Shown piece after piece: positions 16,601-23,702 of a DNA stretch of 35,249 bases (within the stretch, counting starts at the first letter, position 1; the number at the start of each line of letters is the position of its first letter). A program made the translations under genes and the position numbers. The notes under the pieces are model-generated. The model was not told where the DNA came from. It saw only the letters and a list, made by a program, of their open reading frames with translations, and ran no database searches. This stretch comes from Chloroflexota bacterium (GTDB taxonomy: Bacteria > Chloroflexota > UBA6077 > FW602-bin22 > JAMCWG01), in the NCBI GenBank assembly GCA_023475235.1, contig JAMCWG010000057.1, positions 1 to 35,249 of the forward strand. Direction: 5' to 3'.

Positions 16601-16908
16601 TTCGGACAGCGCGCCAGCAGCAGCTCGACCATCATCTTACGCGCTTCCATCACTCTGGACGAGCTGGTGCGTACCACCAGCCCTTCCTCCACCGGGTAGG
16701 TGCATGCCGTGTACAGCCGCGATCGCCGGGGGCCCACGGCCTCCACCAGACACAGGCGGCAGGCCCCGAAGGGACTGATCCCCTCGTGATAGCAGAGGGT
16801 GGGAATGTACACCCCCAGACGCCGGGCAGCCTCCAGAACGGTCAGCCCCTCTTCGACCTGGACTTCGCGATTATCAAGGGTGAAGGTCACCATCGCTCGT
16901 CCCTTCAT
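13684..16908 (-). CDS. hdrA: HdrA-like flavoprotein lacking its first domain, fused to an N-terminal NuoG/hydrogenase-type [2Fe-2S]-ferredoxin module
   Basis: A 1074-residue protein. Residues 1-75 are a plant-type [2Fe-2S] domain with C39, C50, C53 and C69, as in NuoG and [FeFe]-hydrogenase N-termini. Two [4Fe-4S] motifs follow: C128-C131-C134-C138 and C169-C172-C175-C179. The NuoG HxxxC cluster motif is not seen. From about residue 200 it aligns with the plus-strand HdrA downstream of that protein's first ferredoxin motif (C224, C232, C235, C239; CVGSRDQ; SSVCCMFATK). A second complete HdrA unit follows with CHCGTNI, an FAD-binding GGGIAG near 660, and two C-terminal [4Fe-4S] sites. The missing first FAD domain is encoded by the overlapping gene just upstream. 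The start is ATG 16908 (GGGAG upstream); ATG 16893 is also reasonable. Likely a bifurcating flavin protein receiving NADH electrons from NuoEF. Confidence 0.9.
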   Translation of the reverse strand: MKGRAMVTFTLDNREVQVEEGLTVLEAARRLGVYIPTLCYHEGISPFGACRLCLVEAVGPRRSRLYTACTYPVEEGLVVRTSSSRVMEARKMMVELLLARCPNVPVIQGLARQFGIEKPAFPVEDHDCILCGLCVRVCEEVVGKSVLTFVNRGPDREVSTPYDATSEECIACGACAAVCPTGAIRIEGLDEAVMSALPLGPITSIYTPSATSVPKVPVIDPETCIHFRTGNCGICAELCERRAIDHEMQEQEIEVPVGAIVVATGFEPYDARQSEEFGFGRYPNVLSSLQYERLLMAAGPTAGTVVRPSDGRHPKRIAFFQCVGSRDQRHPYCSSVCCMFATKHAILTRDHDSTASSTIFMMDMRAFGKGFDAYYERAQADYGVRYVRCRPSSIKEVPGSRNLLVRYQADDREIVEEEFDLVVLSVGMEPAANMPALAEALGIELNEFGFCHTDKFAPLETNRPGIFACGPIVQPCDIPDSVVQGSGAAARSLELVGAARGTLAARKEYPAEVPLDGQEPRIGVFICHCGTNIAGVIDVRRVAEYAATLPNVVYATSNLYTCAQDNQEVIKQAIEEHRLNRLVVSACTPRTHEPLFQDTLREAGLNPYLFEMANIRDQCSWVHKGTPEAALEKAKGLVRMAVARAARLRPLYKQQIPVTSRALVIGGGIAGMTAALSLAGQGFPATIVEREERLGGTLRRVRFTAEGSDPAAFLSDLTRKVEEHPDIEVLLGAQVVDTTGYVGNFTTTIAQDGIERRVEHGATIVATGGHEYRGDEYLLGQDPRVTTIADFEQMVADARPEVMGARNIVIVQCVGPEEGRGEYCSRICCVLSMKNALRVKELAPAARVFVLARDVRTYGFKELFYREAREKGVVFLRYDDEHRPVIVPHDGHLAVTAQSQVQEGEITIPADLVVLNTAIVPADGADALSSTLKVPLTREGFFLEAHVKLRPTDFASEGLFLAGTAHYPKFAEESIAQALSAAARAAAILSRPRLEVGGAVATVDGARCAACLTCVRVCPYQVPRVGSRGVAEIEAAECHGCGTCVAACPGKAIRLQHYEDDQIVAKAEALLVGR

Positions 16909-17386
16909 CTTTCGATCTCCCGATCACCAGGCTGCCCTTGCGTATGGTTTTCACCAGAGGGATACGCCTGGATACACAAGCATTCCAGCAGATGCCGCAG
17001 CCGGTGCATCTCTCCTCGTCCACGAAGCGGGACTTGCGCTTCACCCGCACCTTGAAGTTGCCGGCCGTTCCCTCGACCGCGGTGACCTCACTGTAGGTGA
17101 GGAGGGTGATGTTGGGATTGCGGGCCACCTCGACCAGCTTGGGGGAGATGATGCAGGTGGCACAGTCGTTGGTGGGGAAGGTCTTGTCGAACTGGACCAT
17201 CTTGCCGCCGATGGCCGGGGCCGACTCCACCAGATAGACCTTGATGCCGGAGGCGGCCAGGTCCAGCGCCGCCTGCATGCCAGCCACACCGCTGCCGATG
17301 ACCATCGCCGCGCCTACCGGCGCCGCGCCTGTCGGGACGCCGCATGCGGGTGCCGCGCCCGGGTGGCCACTCTCCTGTCCTGCCAT
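16874..17386 (-). CDS. hdrA: Detached HdrA N-terminal FAD/[4Fe-4S] domain
   Basis: A 170-residue protein. The ATG at 17386 has GGAGGT 8 nt upstream, which overrides an in-frame ATG at 17401. After a Gly/Ala/Pro-rich start comes a Rossmann motif (GSGVAG), then AIGGKMVQFDKTFPTNDCATC and a [4Fe-4S] motif CTGCGICWNAC. It then ends in a short charged tail. This equals residues about 10-125 of the plus-strand HdrA, where the same segment is the start of a 1005-residue protein. The gene overlaps the next one by 35 nt, so the two chains probably assemble into one split HdrA. A 179-nt stretch is identical to the plus-strand hdrA. A 116-nt gap with AT-rich sequence separates it from nuoF; a weak internal promoter (TATACT) there is possible. 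Confidence 0.85.
   Translation of the reverse strand: MAGQESGHPGAAPACGVPTGAAPVGAAMVIGSGVAGMQAALDLAASGIKVYLVESAPAIGGKMVQFDKTFPTNDCATCIISPKLVEVARNPNITLLTYSEVTAVEGTAGNFKVRVKRKSRFVDEERCTGCGICWNACVSRRIPLVKTIRKGSLVIGRSKDEGTSDGDLHP
17103..17281 (-). repeat. 179-bp inverted repeat, left copy (within hdrA N-terminal gene)
   Basis: The reverse complement of this interval is identical at all 179 positions to 20296-20474, including every synonymous site over about 60 codons. Identity breaks off abruptly on both sides: the next codon positions differ (GCT/GCC on one side, CTC/CTT on the other) and the proteins then diverge. The interval between the copies is 3014 bp and holds nuoF, nuoE and the divergent promoters. 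Confidence 0.97.
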
Positions 17387-17502
17387 TGGACTAACCTCCA
17401 TTGGGACGTGCGAGGAATTCTCTCGCCGCTATCACTAATTAAGTATAAGCATCAGCCAAGTTATGACATGGGCTACTTCACGTTCTTTTTCGAGGGGAAG
17501 GC

Positions 17503-19386
17503 TTACGAACAGCTAGCGTGGACGTGATCCCTCCCGCCAATCCGCACCGCATCGAAGCGGCAGGCCTGGTAACAGGCGCCGCATTTGATACACTTGTCTG
17601 CGTCGATGACGTGCGCGACGCGTCGCTCGCCCCCGATGGCCCCTTCCGGGCACTCCCGCCGGCACACGCCGCAGCCGTTGCATTTATCGGCGACGATCTC
17701 GTAGGAGATCAAGGCGCGGCAGGCGCCCGCCGGGCACCGCTTCTCGCGGATGTGAGCCTCGTACTCCGAGCGGAAGTACCTCAAGGTGGTGAGCACCGGG
17801 TTGGGAGCGCTCTGGCCCAGGCCGCAGAGCGAGGCGTCCGCCACGACATTGGCCAGCGTCTCCAGGCGCTCCAGGTCGCCCTCCCGGCCGCGGCCTTCGC
17901 TGATGTCGGTGAGCATCTGCAGCATCCGCTTGATGCCCTCCCGGCAGGCCGTGCACTTGCCGCATGACTCGAACTTGCAGAAGCTCAAGAAATACTTGGC
18001 GATGTCCACCATACAGGTGTCTTCGTCCATCACGATCATCCCGCCAGAGCCCATCATCGATCCCAGGCGAGACAACTGCTCGTAGTCCACCGGCACATCC
18101 AGGTACTCTTCAGGGATCACGCCGCCCGAGGGACCGCCGGTCTGTACCGCCTTGAAGCGACGACCATTGGGAATACCGCCGCCGATGTCGTAGACCATCT
18201 CCCGTAGGGTGATGCCCATCGGCACCTCCACCAGGCCGGTGTTGACGATCTTGCCCACCAGAGAGAAGATCATAGTCCCCTTGCTGGTCTCCGTGCCGAT
18301 CTGAGAGTACCAGCCGGCGCCGCGGCCCATGATGATCGGCACGTTGGCCCAGGTCTTGACGTTGTTGAGGACGGTCGGTCTATCCCAGAGGCCGTTTTCG
18401 GCCAGATGGACGTGCTTGGCCCGCGGCTCACCGGGGCGACCCTCGATGGAGGCCACCAGCGCCGTGGACTCGCCGCAGACGAAGGCGCCGCCGCCGCGGA
18501 TGAGGTGCAGACGGAAGCTGTAGTCGGAGCCGAGGACGTGCTCACCCAGGAGGCCGAGCTCCTCGGCCTGGCGTACGGCGATGGCGGCGTGCTGGAGGGC
18601 CAGGGGGTACTCGTTGCGGACGTACAGATAGCCCTCGCGGGCGCCGACCGCGTAGCCACCGATGAGCATGCCCTCGATGATGCTGTGGGGGTTGCCCTCC
18701 AGGAGGGTGCGGTCCATAAAGGCGCCCGGGTCGCCCTCATCGGCGTTACAGATGACGTACTTCTGGGGACCGGGCTCGTCGTGGCAGGCCTGCCACTTGC
18801 GCCAGGTGGGGAAGCCGGCCCCGCCGCGGCCGCGCAAGCCTGCCCGCTTTAGCTCGTCGATGACCTGCTGGGGCGTCATCCCGTCGAGCACGGCGGCGGT
18901 TGCCGAGTAGCCGCCCAGGGCGATGTAGTCCTCGATCTTGACGGGGTCGATGAGCTCGTTGTTCCCGGAGAGGATGCGCAATTGTCGCTTGTAAAACGGC
19001 ACGTCGTACTCGTGCACGATTTTCTCGCCGGTGGCAGGGTCGATATATAGGAGCCGGTCCACCACGCCCTTACCGGCCAGCGTGGTGTCGACGATCTCCG
19101 GCACGTCCTTTTCGGTCACCTGCCGGTAGAAGGTGCGCTCCGGGTGGACCACGACCAGCGGGCCGCGGGCGCAGAAGCCGTGACAGCAGGTGCCTTTCAC
19201 ATCCACTGCATCAGCCAGGCCGGCGCGCTTCAGCTCCCGGCGAAAGGCGGCGATGACCTGCCCCGCGCCCGAAGCGGCGCAACTGGGGCCATTGCACACC
19301 GAGACCACGACGCGGGTCGGGTCGCGATGAAGAAGGACCGACCGTCCCAGCTCCTCGAGCCGGGTTGAGCTAGCGACTGTGCTCAT
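17503..19386 (-). CDS. nuoF: NuoF/HoxF-type NADH-binding flavoprotein with extra ferredoxin domains
   Basis: A 627-residue protein starting at ATG 19386 behind GGGGGTG. Order: thioredoxin-like [2Fe-2S] domain (C31, C36, C68, C72); FMN/NADH-binding 51-kDa domain with GLRGRGGAGFPTWRKW (183-198) and CNADEGDPGAF; SLBB segment; [4Fe-4S] site SCGKCTACREG; and two C-terminal [4Fe-4S] motifs (CNGCGVCRRECP and CIKCGACYQAC). This is longer than the complex I subunit and matches the soluble NADH modules of bifurcating hydrogenases (HydB) and related enzymes. It lies 70 nt downstream of nuoE. With the split HdrA downstream it should oxidise NADH and feed electrons to the HdrA flavin, or run in reverse. 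No hydrogenase catalytic subunit is in the window. Confidence 0.94.
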   Translation of the reverse strand: MSTVASSTRLEELGRSVLLHRDPTRVVVSVCNGPSCAASGAGQVIAAFRRELKRAGLADAVDVKGTCCHGFCARGPLVVVHPERTFYRQVTEKDVPEIVDTTLAGKGVVDRLLYIDPATGEKIVHEYDVPFYKRQLRILSGNNELIDPVKIEDYIALGGYSATAAVLDGMTPQQVIDELKRAGLRGRGGAGFPTWRKWQACHDEPGPQKYVICNADEGDPGAFMDRTLLEGNPHSIIEGMLIGGYAVGAREGYLYVRNEYPLALQHAAIAVRQAEELGLLGEHVLGSDYSFRLHLIRGGGAFVCGESTALVASIEGRPGEPRAKHVHLAENGLWDRPTVLNNVKTWANVPIIMGRGAGWYSQIGTETSKGTMIFSLVGKIVNTGLVEVPMGITLREMVYDIGGGIPNGRRFKAVQTGGPSGGVIPEEYLDVPVDYEQLSRLGSMMGSGGMIVMDEDTCMVDIAKYFLSFCKFESCGKCTACREGIKRMLQMLTDISEGRGREGDLERLETLANVVADASLCGLGQSAPNPVLTTLRYFRSEYEAHIREKRCPAGACRALISYEIVADKCNGCGVCRRECPEGAIGGERRVAHVIDADKCIKCGACYQACRFDAVRIGGRDHVHASCS

Positions 19387-19456
19387 ACCGCACCCCCATT
19401 GTCTAACGCACAACCCTGTCCAGCGCCGCACTCCATCGTGCACGCCTGTGCTGCCC

Positions 19457-19930
19457 TTAGGGTTCCTCGTACCGTTTCAGCAGTGTATCTACCTTGGTCA
19501 CGCTTATCTTCGCGTAGATCTCCCCATCCACCAGGCATACGGGGCTGACCGCACAATCGCCGACGCAGTTGACCACTTCCAGGGTGAACCGGCCGTCGCG
19601 CGTCGTGTGCCCGGCCCTGACCCCCAGCTCCCGCTCTATCTTCTCTAGGATGACGCCGGCCCCCCGCACGTGACAGGCCGTCCCCAGGCACACGCTGATG
19701 ACGTGTCTGCCGCGAGGCTCCAGGCTGAACGCCTTGAAGAAAGTGGCCAGACTATAGATGCGACTGATGGGCAGGCCGGTGCGTTGAGCGACGCGTTCCA
19801 ACGCCTCGCGCGGGAGGTAGGAGTACTCGGCCTGGATATCCTGCAGGAGGCCCACCAGCCCACCCTCGGCGCTATCGTAAGCGGCCAGGGCGGCGTCTGT
19901 CTTCGCCAGATCAATCGCCGCGGTTGTCAT
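19457..19930 (-). CDS. nuoE: NuoE/HydC-type [2Fe-2S] thioredoxin-like subunit
   Basis: A 157-residue protein with the four ligands C81, C86, C122 and C126 (CLGTAC and NCVGDC), preceded by the helical N-terminal domain typical of 24-kDa subunits (YLPREALERVAQRTGLPISRIYSLATFF). Two adjacent ATGs are possible (19933 and 19930); the second has better spacing from GGGAGG. It is the first gene of the minus-strand operon and the partner of the NuoF-like protein. A promoter about 180 nt upstream gives an unusually long leader. With NuoF it forms the NADH-oxidising module. Confidence 0.94.
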   Translation of the reverse strand: MTTAAIDLAKTDAALAAYDSAEGGLVGLLQDIQAEYSYLPREALERVAQRTGLPISRIYSLATFFKAFSLEPRGRHVISVCLGTACHVRGAGVILEKIERELGVRAGHTTRDGRFTLEVVNCVGDCAVSPVCLVDGEIYAKISVTKVDTLLKRYEEP

Positions 19931-20114
19931 CATTGTCCTCCCGACGATCAGTTACCAGAGTGAATAGCACTTTTGCCCACGATACGGCCTGTACCGATGG
20001 CCCGCCGTTCCTGGACACGCACCAATTCCCGTGCTTTTCTGTTGCCCTTGCTGCCACGACGCCGGCAACTGCACATAGGCATCCACGCCAACGTCTGCGG
20101 GACCGGGCAGGGGT

Positions 20115-20143
20115 ATTATAGCCTACTGCCTGGCCGGTTTCCA
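20115..20143 (-). promoter_or_regulatory. Candidate sigma70 promoter of the nuoEF-hdrA (split) operon
   Basis: On the minus strand, TGGAAA (20143-20138) and a perfect TATAAT (20120-20115) are 17 bp apart. The predicted transcript has a leader of about 178 nt before nuoE. Confidence 0.55.
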
Positions 20144-20149
20144 CAAATC

Positions 20150-20179
20150 TGGACTTAAGTCGTATCTTTGACATATAAT
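20150..20179 (+). promoter_or_regulatory. Candidate sigma70 promoter of the hdrA-mvhD-metV operon
   Basis: TGGACT (20150-20155) and a perfect TATAAT (20174-20179) are 18 bp apart. The predicted start near 20186 lies after the first possible in-frame GTG (20185). This supports the downstream GTG at 20239, which has GAGGAGG in front of it, as the real hdrA start. Confidence 0.55.
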
Positions 20180-20238
20180 GGTCTGTGGCGTTGTGCCTGC
20201 AATGGGCCGCGACAGGCGACCATACTGAGGAGGTCTTG

Positions 20239-23200
20239 GTGCTTAGGGACAATAGGGTGGTGGGTGCCGCGATGGTGGTTGGCGGAGGCATTGCCGGCAT
20301 GCAGGCGGCGCTGGACCTGGCCGCCTCCGGCATCAAGGTCTATCTGGTGGAGTCGGCCCCGGCCATCGGCGGCAAGATGGTCCAGTTCGACAAGACCTTC
20401 CCCACCAACGACTGTGCCACCTGCATCATCTCCCCCAAGCTGGTCGAGGTGGCCCGCAATCCCAACATCACCCTTCTGGCCTATTCCGACGTGGTCGGCG
20501 TGAAGGGCGAGGCCGGGAATTTCCAGGCCCGCATCCGCCACAAGGCCCGCTATGTCGACGTCGATCGCTGCACGGGCTGCGGCTCGTGCGTCGAGGCGTG
20601 CGTCCTGCGAAACCGCATCCCCTCGGAAATGAACGCGGGGCTGGGCAAGCGCGGCGCCGCCTACATCCCCTTCCCGCAAGCGGTGCCGCTGGCGGCCACC
20701 ATCGACCCCCAGCGCTGCCTGCTGCTCACCGCGGGCCGGTGCAACAAGGCCTGCGCGAAGGCCTGCACGCTCAACGCCATCGATTTCGACCAGCGCGAAT
20801 GGGAAGAGGATATCTCCGTCGGCGCCATCGTGGTGGCCCCGGGCTTCGAGCCCTTCGACGCCCGCCTGGCGGAAGAATATGGCTTCGGCCGCTTTCCTAA
20901 CGTCATTACCTCGATCCAGTTGGAGCGGCTGCTGAGCGCTTCCGGTCCCACCAAGGGCAAGGTCGTGCGCCAGTCCGACGGCCAGGAGCCGAAGCGAATG
21001 GCCATTATCCAGTGCGTGGGCTCGCGGGACCGGCACCACAACTATTGCTCCTCGGTCTGTTGCATGTTCGGCACCAAGGGCGCGATGCTCGCCAAAGAGC
21101 ACATACCGGGGCTGGAGTGCTCCATCTTTATGATGGACGTGCGCGCCCACGGCAAGGGCTACGACGCCTATTACCAGCGCGCCAAGGCCCAGGGCGTTCG
21201 CTACATCCGCTGCCGGCCCTCCGGCCTGAAGGAAGTGCCGGCCAACAATAACCTGATCGTGAAGTACCAGGCCGAAGACGGCACCATACGGGAAGAGGAA
21301 TTCGATCTGGTGGTGCTGGCCATCGGCATGGCCCCTTCCTGGAGCGCCCGCACGCTGGCTGGCGCCCTGAACATCGGCCTGAACGAGCATCACTTCTGCG
21401 CCACCACCAAGTTCGCGCCGCTGGAGACCACCCGGCCGGGCATCTTCGCCGCCGGGCCCTTCGTCGAGCCGATGGACATTGCCGAGAGCGTGACGCGCGG
21501 CAGCGCCGCGGCAGCCAAGTGCCTGGAGATCGTGGGCAAGGCGCGCGATACTCTCGTCGCCAGCCGGAGCTATCCGATTGAGTTCTGTCAGGACGGCGAG
21601 GTGCCCCGCATCGGCGTGTTCGTCTGCCACTGCGGCACCAATATCGCCGGTGTGGTGGACGTGAAGAGGGTGGCCCAGTACGCCTCCACGCTCCCCAACG
21701 TGGTCTACGCCGACACCACCCTCTACGCCTGCGCGCAGGATACCCAGGAGATTCTCAAGGCCGCCGTTCAGGAGTACAAGCTCAACCGGCTGGTGGTATC
21801 GGCCTGCACGCCGCGGACCCACCTCCCGCTGTTCCAGGAGACCGGCAAGGAGGTGGGCCTCAACCCGTACCTGGTGGAGATGGCCAACATCCGCGACCAG
21901 TGCTCCTGGGTGCACAGCAATGACCCGGAGGCGGCCACCGAGAAGGCGAAGACGCTGGTGCGAATGGCCGTGGCCCGGGCCAACCATCTGCACCCGCTGC
22001 ACACCCATATCGTGCCGGTGACCCAGAATGCGCTGGTCATCGGCGGCGGCATCGCCGGGATGAACGCGGCGACCGCCCTGGCGGCCCAGGGCTTCGGAGT
22101 ATACCTGGTGGAGCAGGAGGACCGGCTCGGCGGCAACTTCCGCCAGTTGCACTATACGGTGGAAGGCTACGATCCCCAGGTCTACTTGCTCGACCTCATC
22201 GAGCAGGTGCAGTCCAACCCCCGGATACAGGTCCTGATGGGCGCCAAGGTGCTGACCACCACCGGCTTCGTGGGCAACTTCCGCTCGACCATCCAGCGCA
22301 ACGGCAAGCTGGAGGTGCTGGAGCACGGCGCTACCATCGTGGCCGTGGGAGGCAAAGAAGCCCACGAGGACGCCTATCTGCTGGGACAGGACCCGCGGGT
22401 GATGACCTCGCTGGACTTCCAGGTGAAGGTAGCCGCCGATCCGGAGTCGATGGCGGGTGTCAAGAACGCAGTGTTCATCCAGTGCGTGAACTACCGCTAC
22501 TGCAGCCGCATCTGCTGCACCACGGCCATTCAGAATGCGATGAAGATCCGCGAGCTGGCGCCCGACGCCAACATCTATATGCTGGTCAAGGACGTGCGGA
22601 CTTTCGGCTTCCGGGAGCAGTACTATACGAAGGCCCGGGAGGCCGGCATCATCTTCCTGCGCTACGAGGAGCGGGAGCCGCAGGTGGAGATCGAGGACGG
22701 CCAACTGGCGGTGAAGGCGTGGGACGCCATCCTGGGCGAGGAATTGCGGCTGCCGGCAGACCTGCTGGTGCTGGCCGAGGCGGTGCGCCCGCTGGAGGGG
22801 AACGCGGCCCTGGCCGCGGCGCTCAAGGTGCCCCTGACCGAGGACGGCTTTTTCCTGGAGGCCCACACCAAGCTGCGGCCGGTGGACTTCTCCGCCGAAG
22901 GCGTGTTCGTCTGTGGCCTGGCCCACTACCCGAAGTTTGCCGAGGAGACCATCGCCCAGGCATATGCCGCCGCTGCCCGCGCCACTATCTTCCTGTCCAA
23001 GCCATACCTGGAGGTGGGCGGCATCGTCTCCACGGTGGAGGGGGCCAAGTGCACGGCCTGCCTGACCTGCGTCCGGGCCTGCCCATATCAAGTGCCGCGC
23101 ATCAACGAAGGACAGGTGGCGGAGATAAACCCGGCAGCCTGCCACGGCTGTGGCATCTGCGTGTCTGCCTGTCCGGCTAAGGCCATCCACATCAGCCACT

Positions 23201-23256
23201 ACGACGACGATCAGTTGATGGCCAAGAGCAAGGTGTTAATCGGAGAACAAGCATGA
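20239..23256 (+). CDS. hdrA: Double-length HdrA-type FAD/iron-sulfur protein
   Basis: A 1005-residue protein. The GTG at 20239 follows GAGGAGG by 5 nt. First unit: Rossmann GGGIAG (15-20), NDCATCIISPKL (C59, C62), [4Fe-4S] C111-C114-C117-C121, and a further Cys set near residues 160-185 (CLLLTAGRCNKACAKAC). Second unit, corresponding to a whole methanogen-type HdrA: FVCHCGTNI (C463, C465), FAD-binding GGGIAG near 601-606, CSRICC, and two C-terminal [4Fe-4S] sites (C938-C941-C944-C948 and C968-C971-C974-C978). HdrA is the known site of flavin-based electron bifurcation. The gene is first in an operon with mvhD, a GltD-MvhD fusion, metV and hdrCB, and its stop overlaps the mvhD start. This is the intact counterpart of the split version on the other strand. 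Confidence 0.94.
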   Translation: MLRDNRVVGAAMVVGGGIAGMQAALDLAASGIKVYLVESAPAIGGKMVQFDKTFPTNDCATCIISPKLVEVARNPNITLLAYSDVVGVKGEAGNFQARIRHKARYVDVDRCTGCGSCVEACVLRNRIPSEMNAGLGKRGAAYIPFPQAVPLAATIDPQRCLLLTAGRCNKACAKACTLNAIDFDQREWEEDISVGAIVVAPGFEPFDARLAEEYGFGRFPNVITSIQLERLLSASGPTKGKVVRQSDGQEPKRMAIIQCVGSRDRHHNYCSSVCCMFGTKGAMLAKEHIPGLECSIFMMDVRAHGKGYDAYYQRAKAQGVRYIRCRPSGLKEVPANNNLIVKYQAEDGTIREEEFDLVVLAIGMAPSWSARTLAGALNIGLNEHHFCATTKFAPLETTRPGIFAAGPFVEPMDIAESVTRGSAAAAKCLEIVGKARDTLVASRSYPIEFCQDGEVPRIGVFVCHCGTNIAGVVDVKRVAQYASTLPNVVYADTTLYACAQDTQEILKAAVQEYKLNRLVVSACTPRTHLPLFQETGKEVGLNPYLVEMANIRDQCSWVHSNDPEAATEKAKTLVRMAVARANHLHPLHTHIVPVTQNALVIGGGIAGMNAATALAAQGFGVYLVEQEDRLGGNFRQLHYTVEGYDPQVYLLDLIEQVQSNPRIQVLMGAKVLTTTGFVGNFRSTIQRNGKLEVLEHGATIVAVGGKEAHEDAYLLGQDPRVMTSLDFQVKVAADPESMAGVKNAVFIQCVNYRYCSRICCTTAIQNAMKIRELAPDANIYMLVKDVRTFGFREQYYTKAREAGIIFLRYEEREPQVEIEDGQLAVKAWDAILGEELRLPADLLVLAEAVRPLEGNAALAAALKVPLTEDGFFLEAHTKLRPVDFSAEGVFVCGLAHYPKFAEETIAQAYAAAARATIFLSKPYLEVGGIVSTVEGAKCTACLTCVRACPYQVPRINEGQVAEINPAACHGCGICVSACPAKAIHISHYDDDQLMAKSKVLIGEQA
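20296..20474 (+). repeat. 179-bp inverted repeat, right copy (within hdrA)
   Basis: Identical in reverse complement to 17103-17281. It encodes the FAD-binding start of HdrA (GMQAALDLAASGIKV through NPNITL). The reading frame is the same in both copies, so recombination between them would preserve both proteins. Confidence 0.97.
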
Positions 23257-23699
23257 GTTTTGAGCCCGAGATAATCGGCTTTTGTTGTCAGTACTGCGCT
23301 TTCGCGGCCGCCGACCTGGCGGGGGCGATGCGCCTCCAGTACCCGCCCAATGTGAAGATCGTGCTGATTCCCTGCACGGGCCGGATCGACATCATCCACC
23401 TGTTGCGGGCCTTCGAGGACGGCGCCGACGGCGTCTTCGTCGCCGGCTGCCTGGAGGGGAACTGCCACTTCCTGGAGGGCAACATCTGGGCCAAGAAGCG
23501 CGTGATCTATACCAAGGGCATCCTGGACGAGATTGGGGTCGGCGGCGACCGTCTGGAGATGTACAATATGTCGGCGGCGATGGGGCAGCGCTTCGCCGAG
23601 GTGGCGACCGAGATGACGGAGCGCATCCGTGCCCTGGGACCCAATCCAGCCCGTAAACATAAGAAAATCGAAGCAGCAGAAGTGGCAGTGGAGGCATAA
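23253..23699 (+). CDS. mvhD: MvhD/FlpD-type [2Fe-2S] electron-transfer subunit
   Basis: A 148-residue protein whose ATG overlaps the hdrA stop (ATGA). Cysteines C11, C12 and C15 (CCQYC), C41 (PCTG), C66 (GC) and C72 (GNCH) match the family pattern. The core GADGVFVAGCLEGNCHF is typical. In methanogens and in acetogens such as Moorella, MvhD links an electron donor to HdrA. Here the donor is probably the GltD-like fusion encoded next, because no hydrogenase is present. The C-terminal tail is short and Lys/Ala/Glu-rich. The ribosome site of the following gene (GGAGG) lies in its last codons, indicating coupling. Confidence 0.94.
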   Translation: MSFEPEIIGFCCQYCAFAAADLAGAMRLQYPPNVKIVLIPCTGRIDIIHLLRAFEDGADGVFVAGCLEGNCHFLEGNIWAKKRVIYTKGILDEIGVGGDRLEMYNMSAAMGQRFAEVATEMTERIRALGPNPARKHKKIEAAEVAVEA

Positions 23700-23702
23700 C
23701 CT

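Larger units (their letters stand above)
19931..20238. other. Divergent intergenic control region between nuoE and hdrA
   Basis: About 300 bp without a convincing gene. It contains two outward-facing promoters whose -35 boxes are 6 bp apart (20138-20143 and 20150-20155). The leader of the minus-strand operon holds a 44-codon basic open frame (20082 down to 19948) without a good ribosome site. No tRNA, riboswitch or terminator is recognised. Confidence 0.5.

Noticed and set aside
15040-17055. An open frame of about 670 codons antisense to the split hdrA
   Set aside because: Same reason: the low-complexity His/Gly/Ala-rich product is a shadow of the real gene on the other strand.
19948-20082. 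A 44-codon basic open frame in the nuoE leader (minus strand)
   Set aside because: It ends just before the nuoE ribosome site, which is suggestive of a leader peptide, but it lacks a ribosome site of its own and could be chance.
20155-23199. An open frame of about 1000 codons antisense to hdrA
   Set aside because: It mirrors the codon positions of a well-supported gene, has no ribosome site or family motif, and is expected by chance opposite GC-rich coding sequence.
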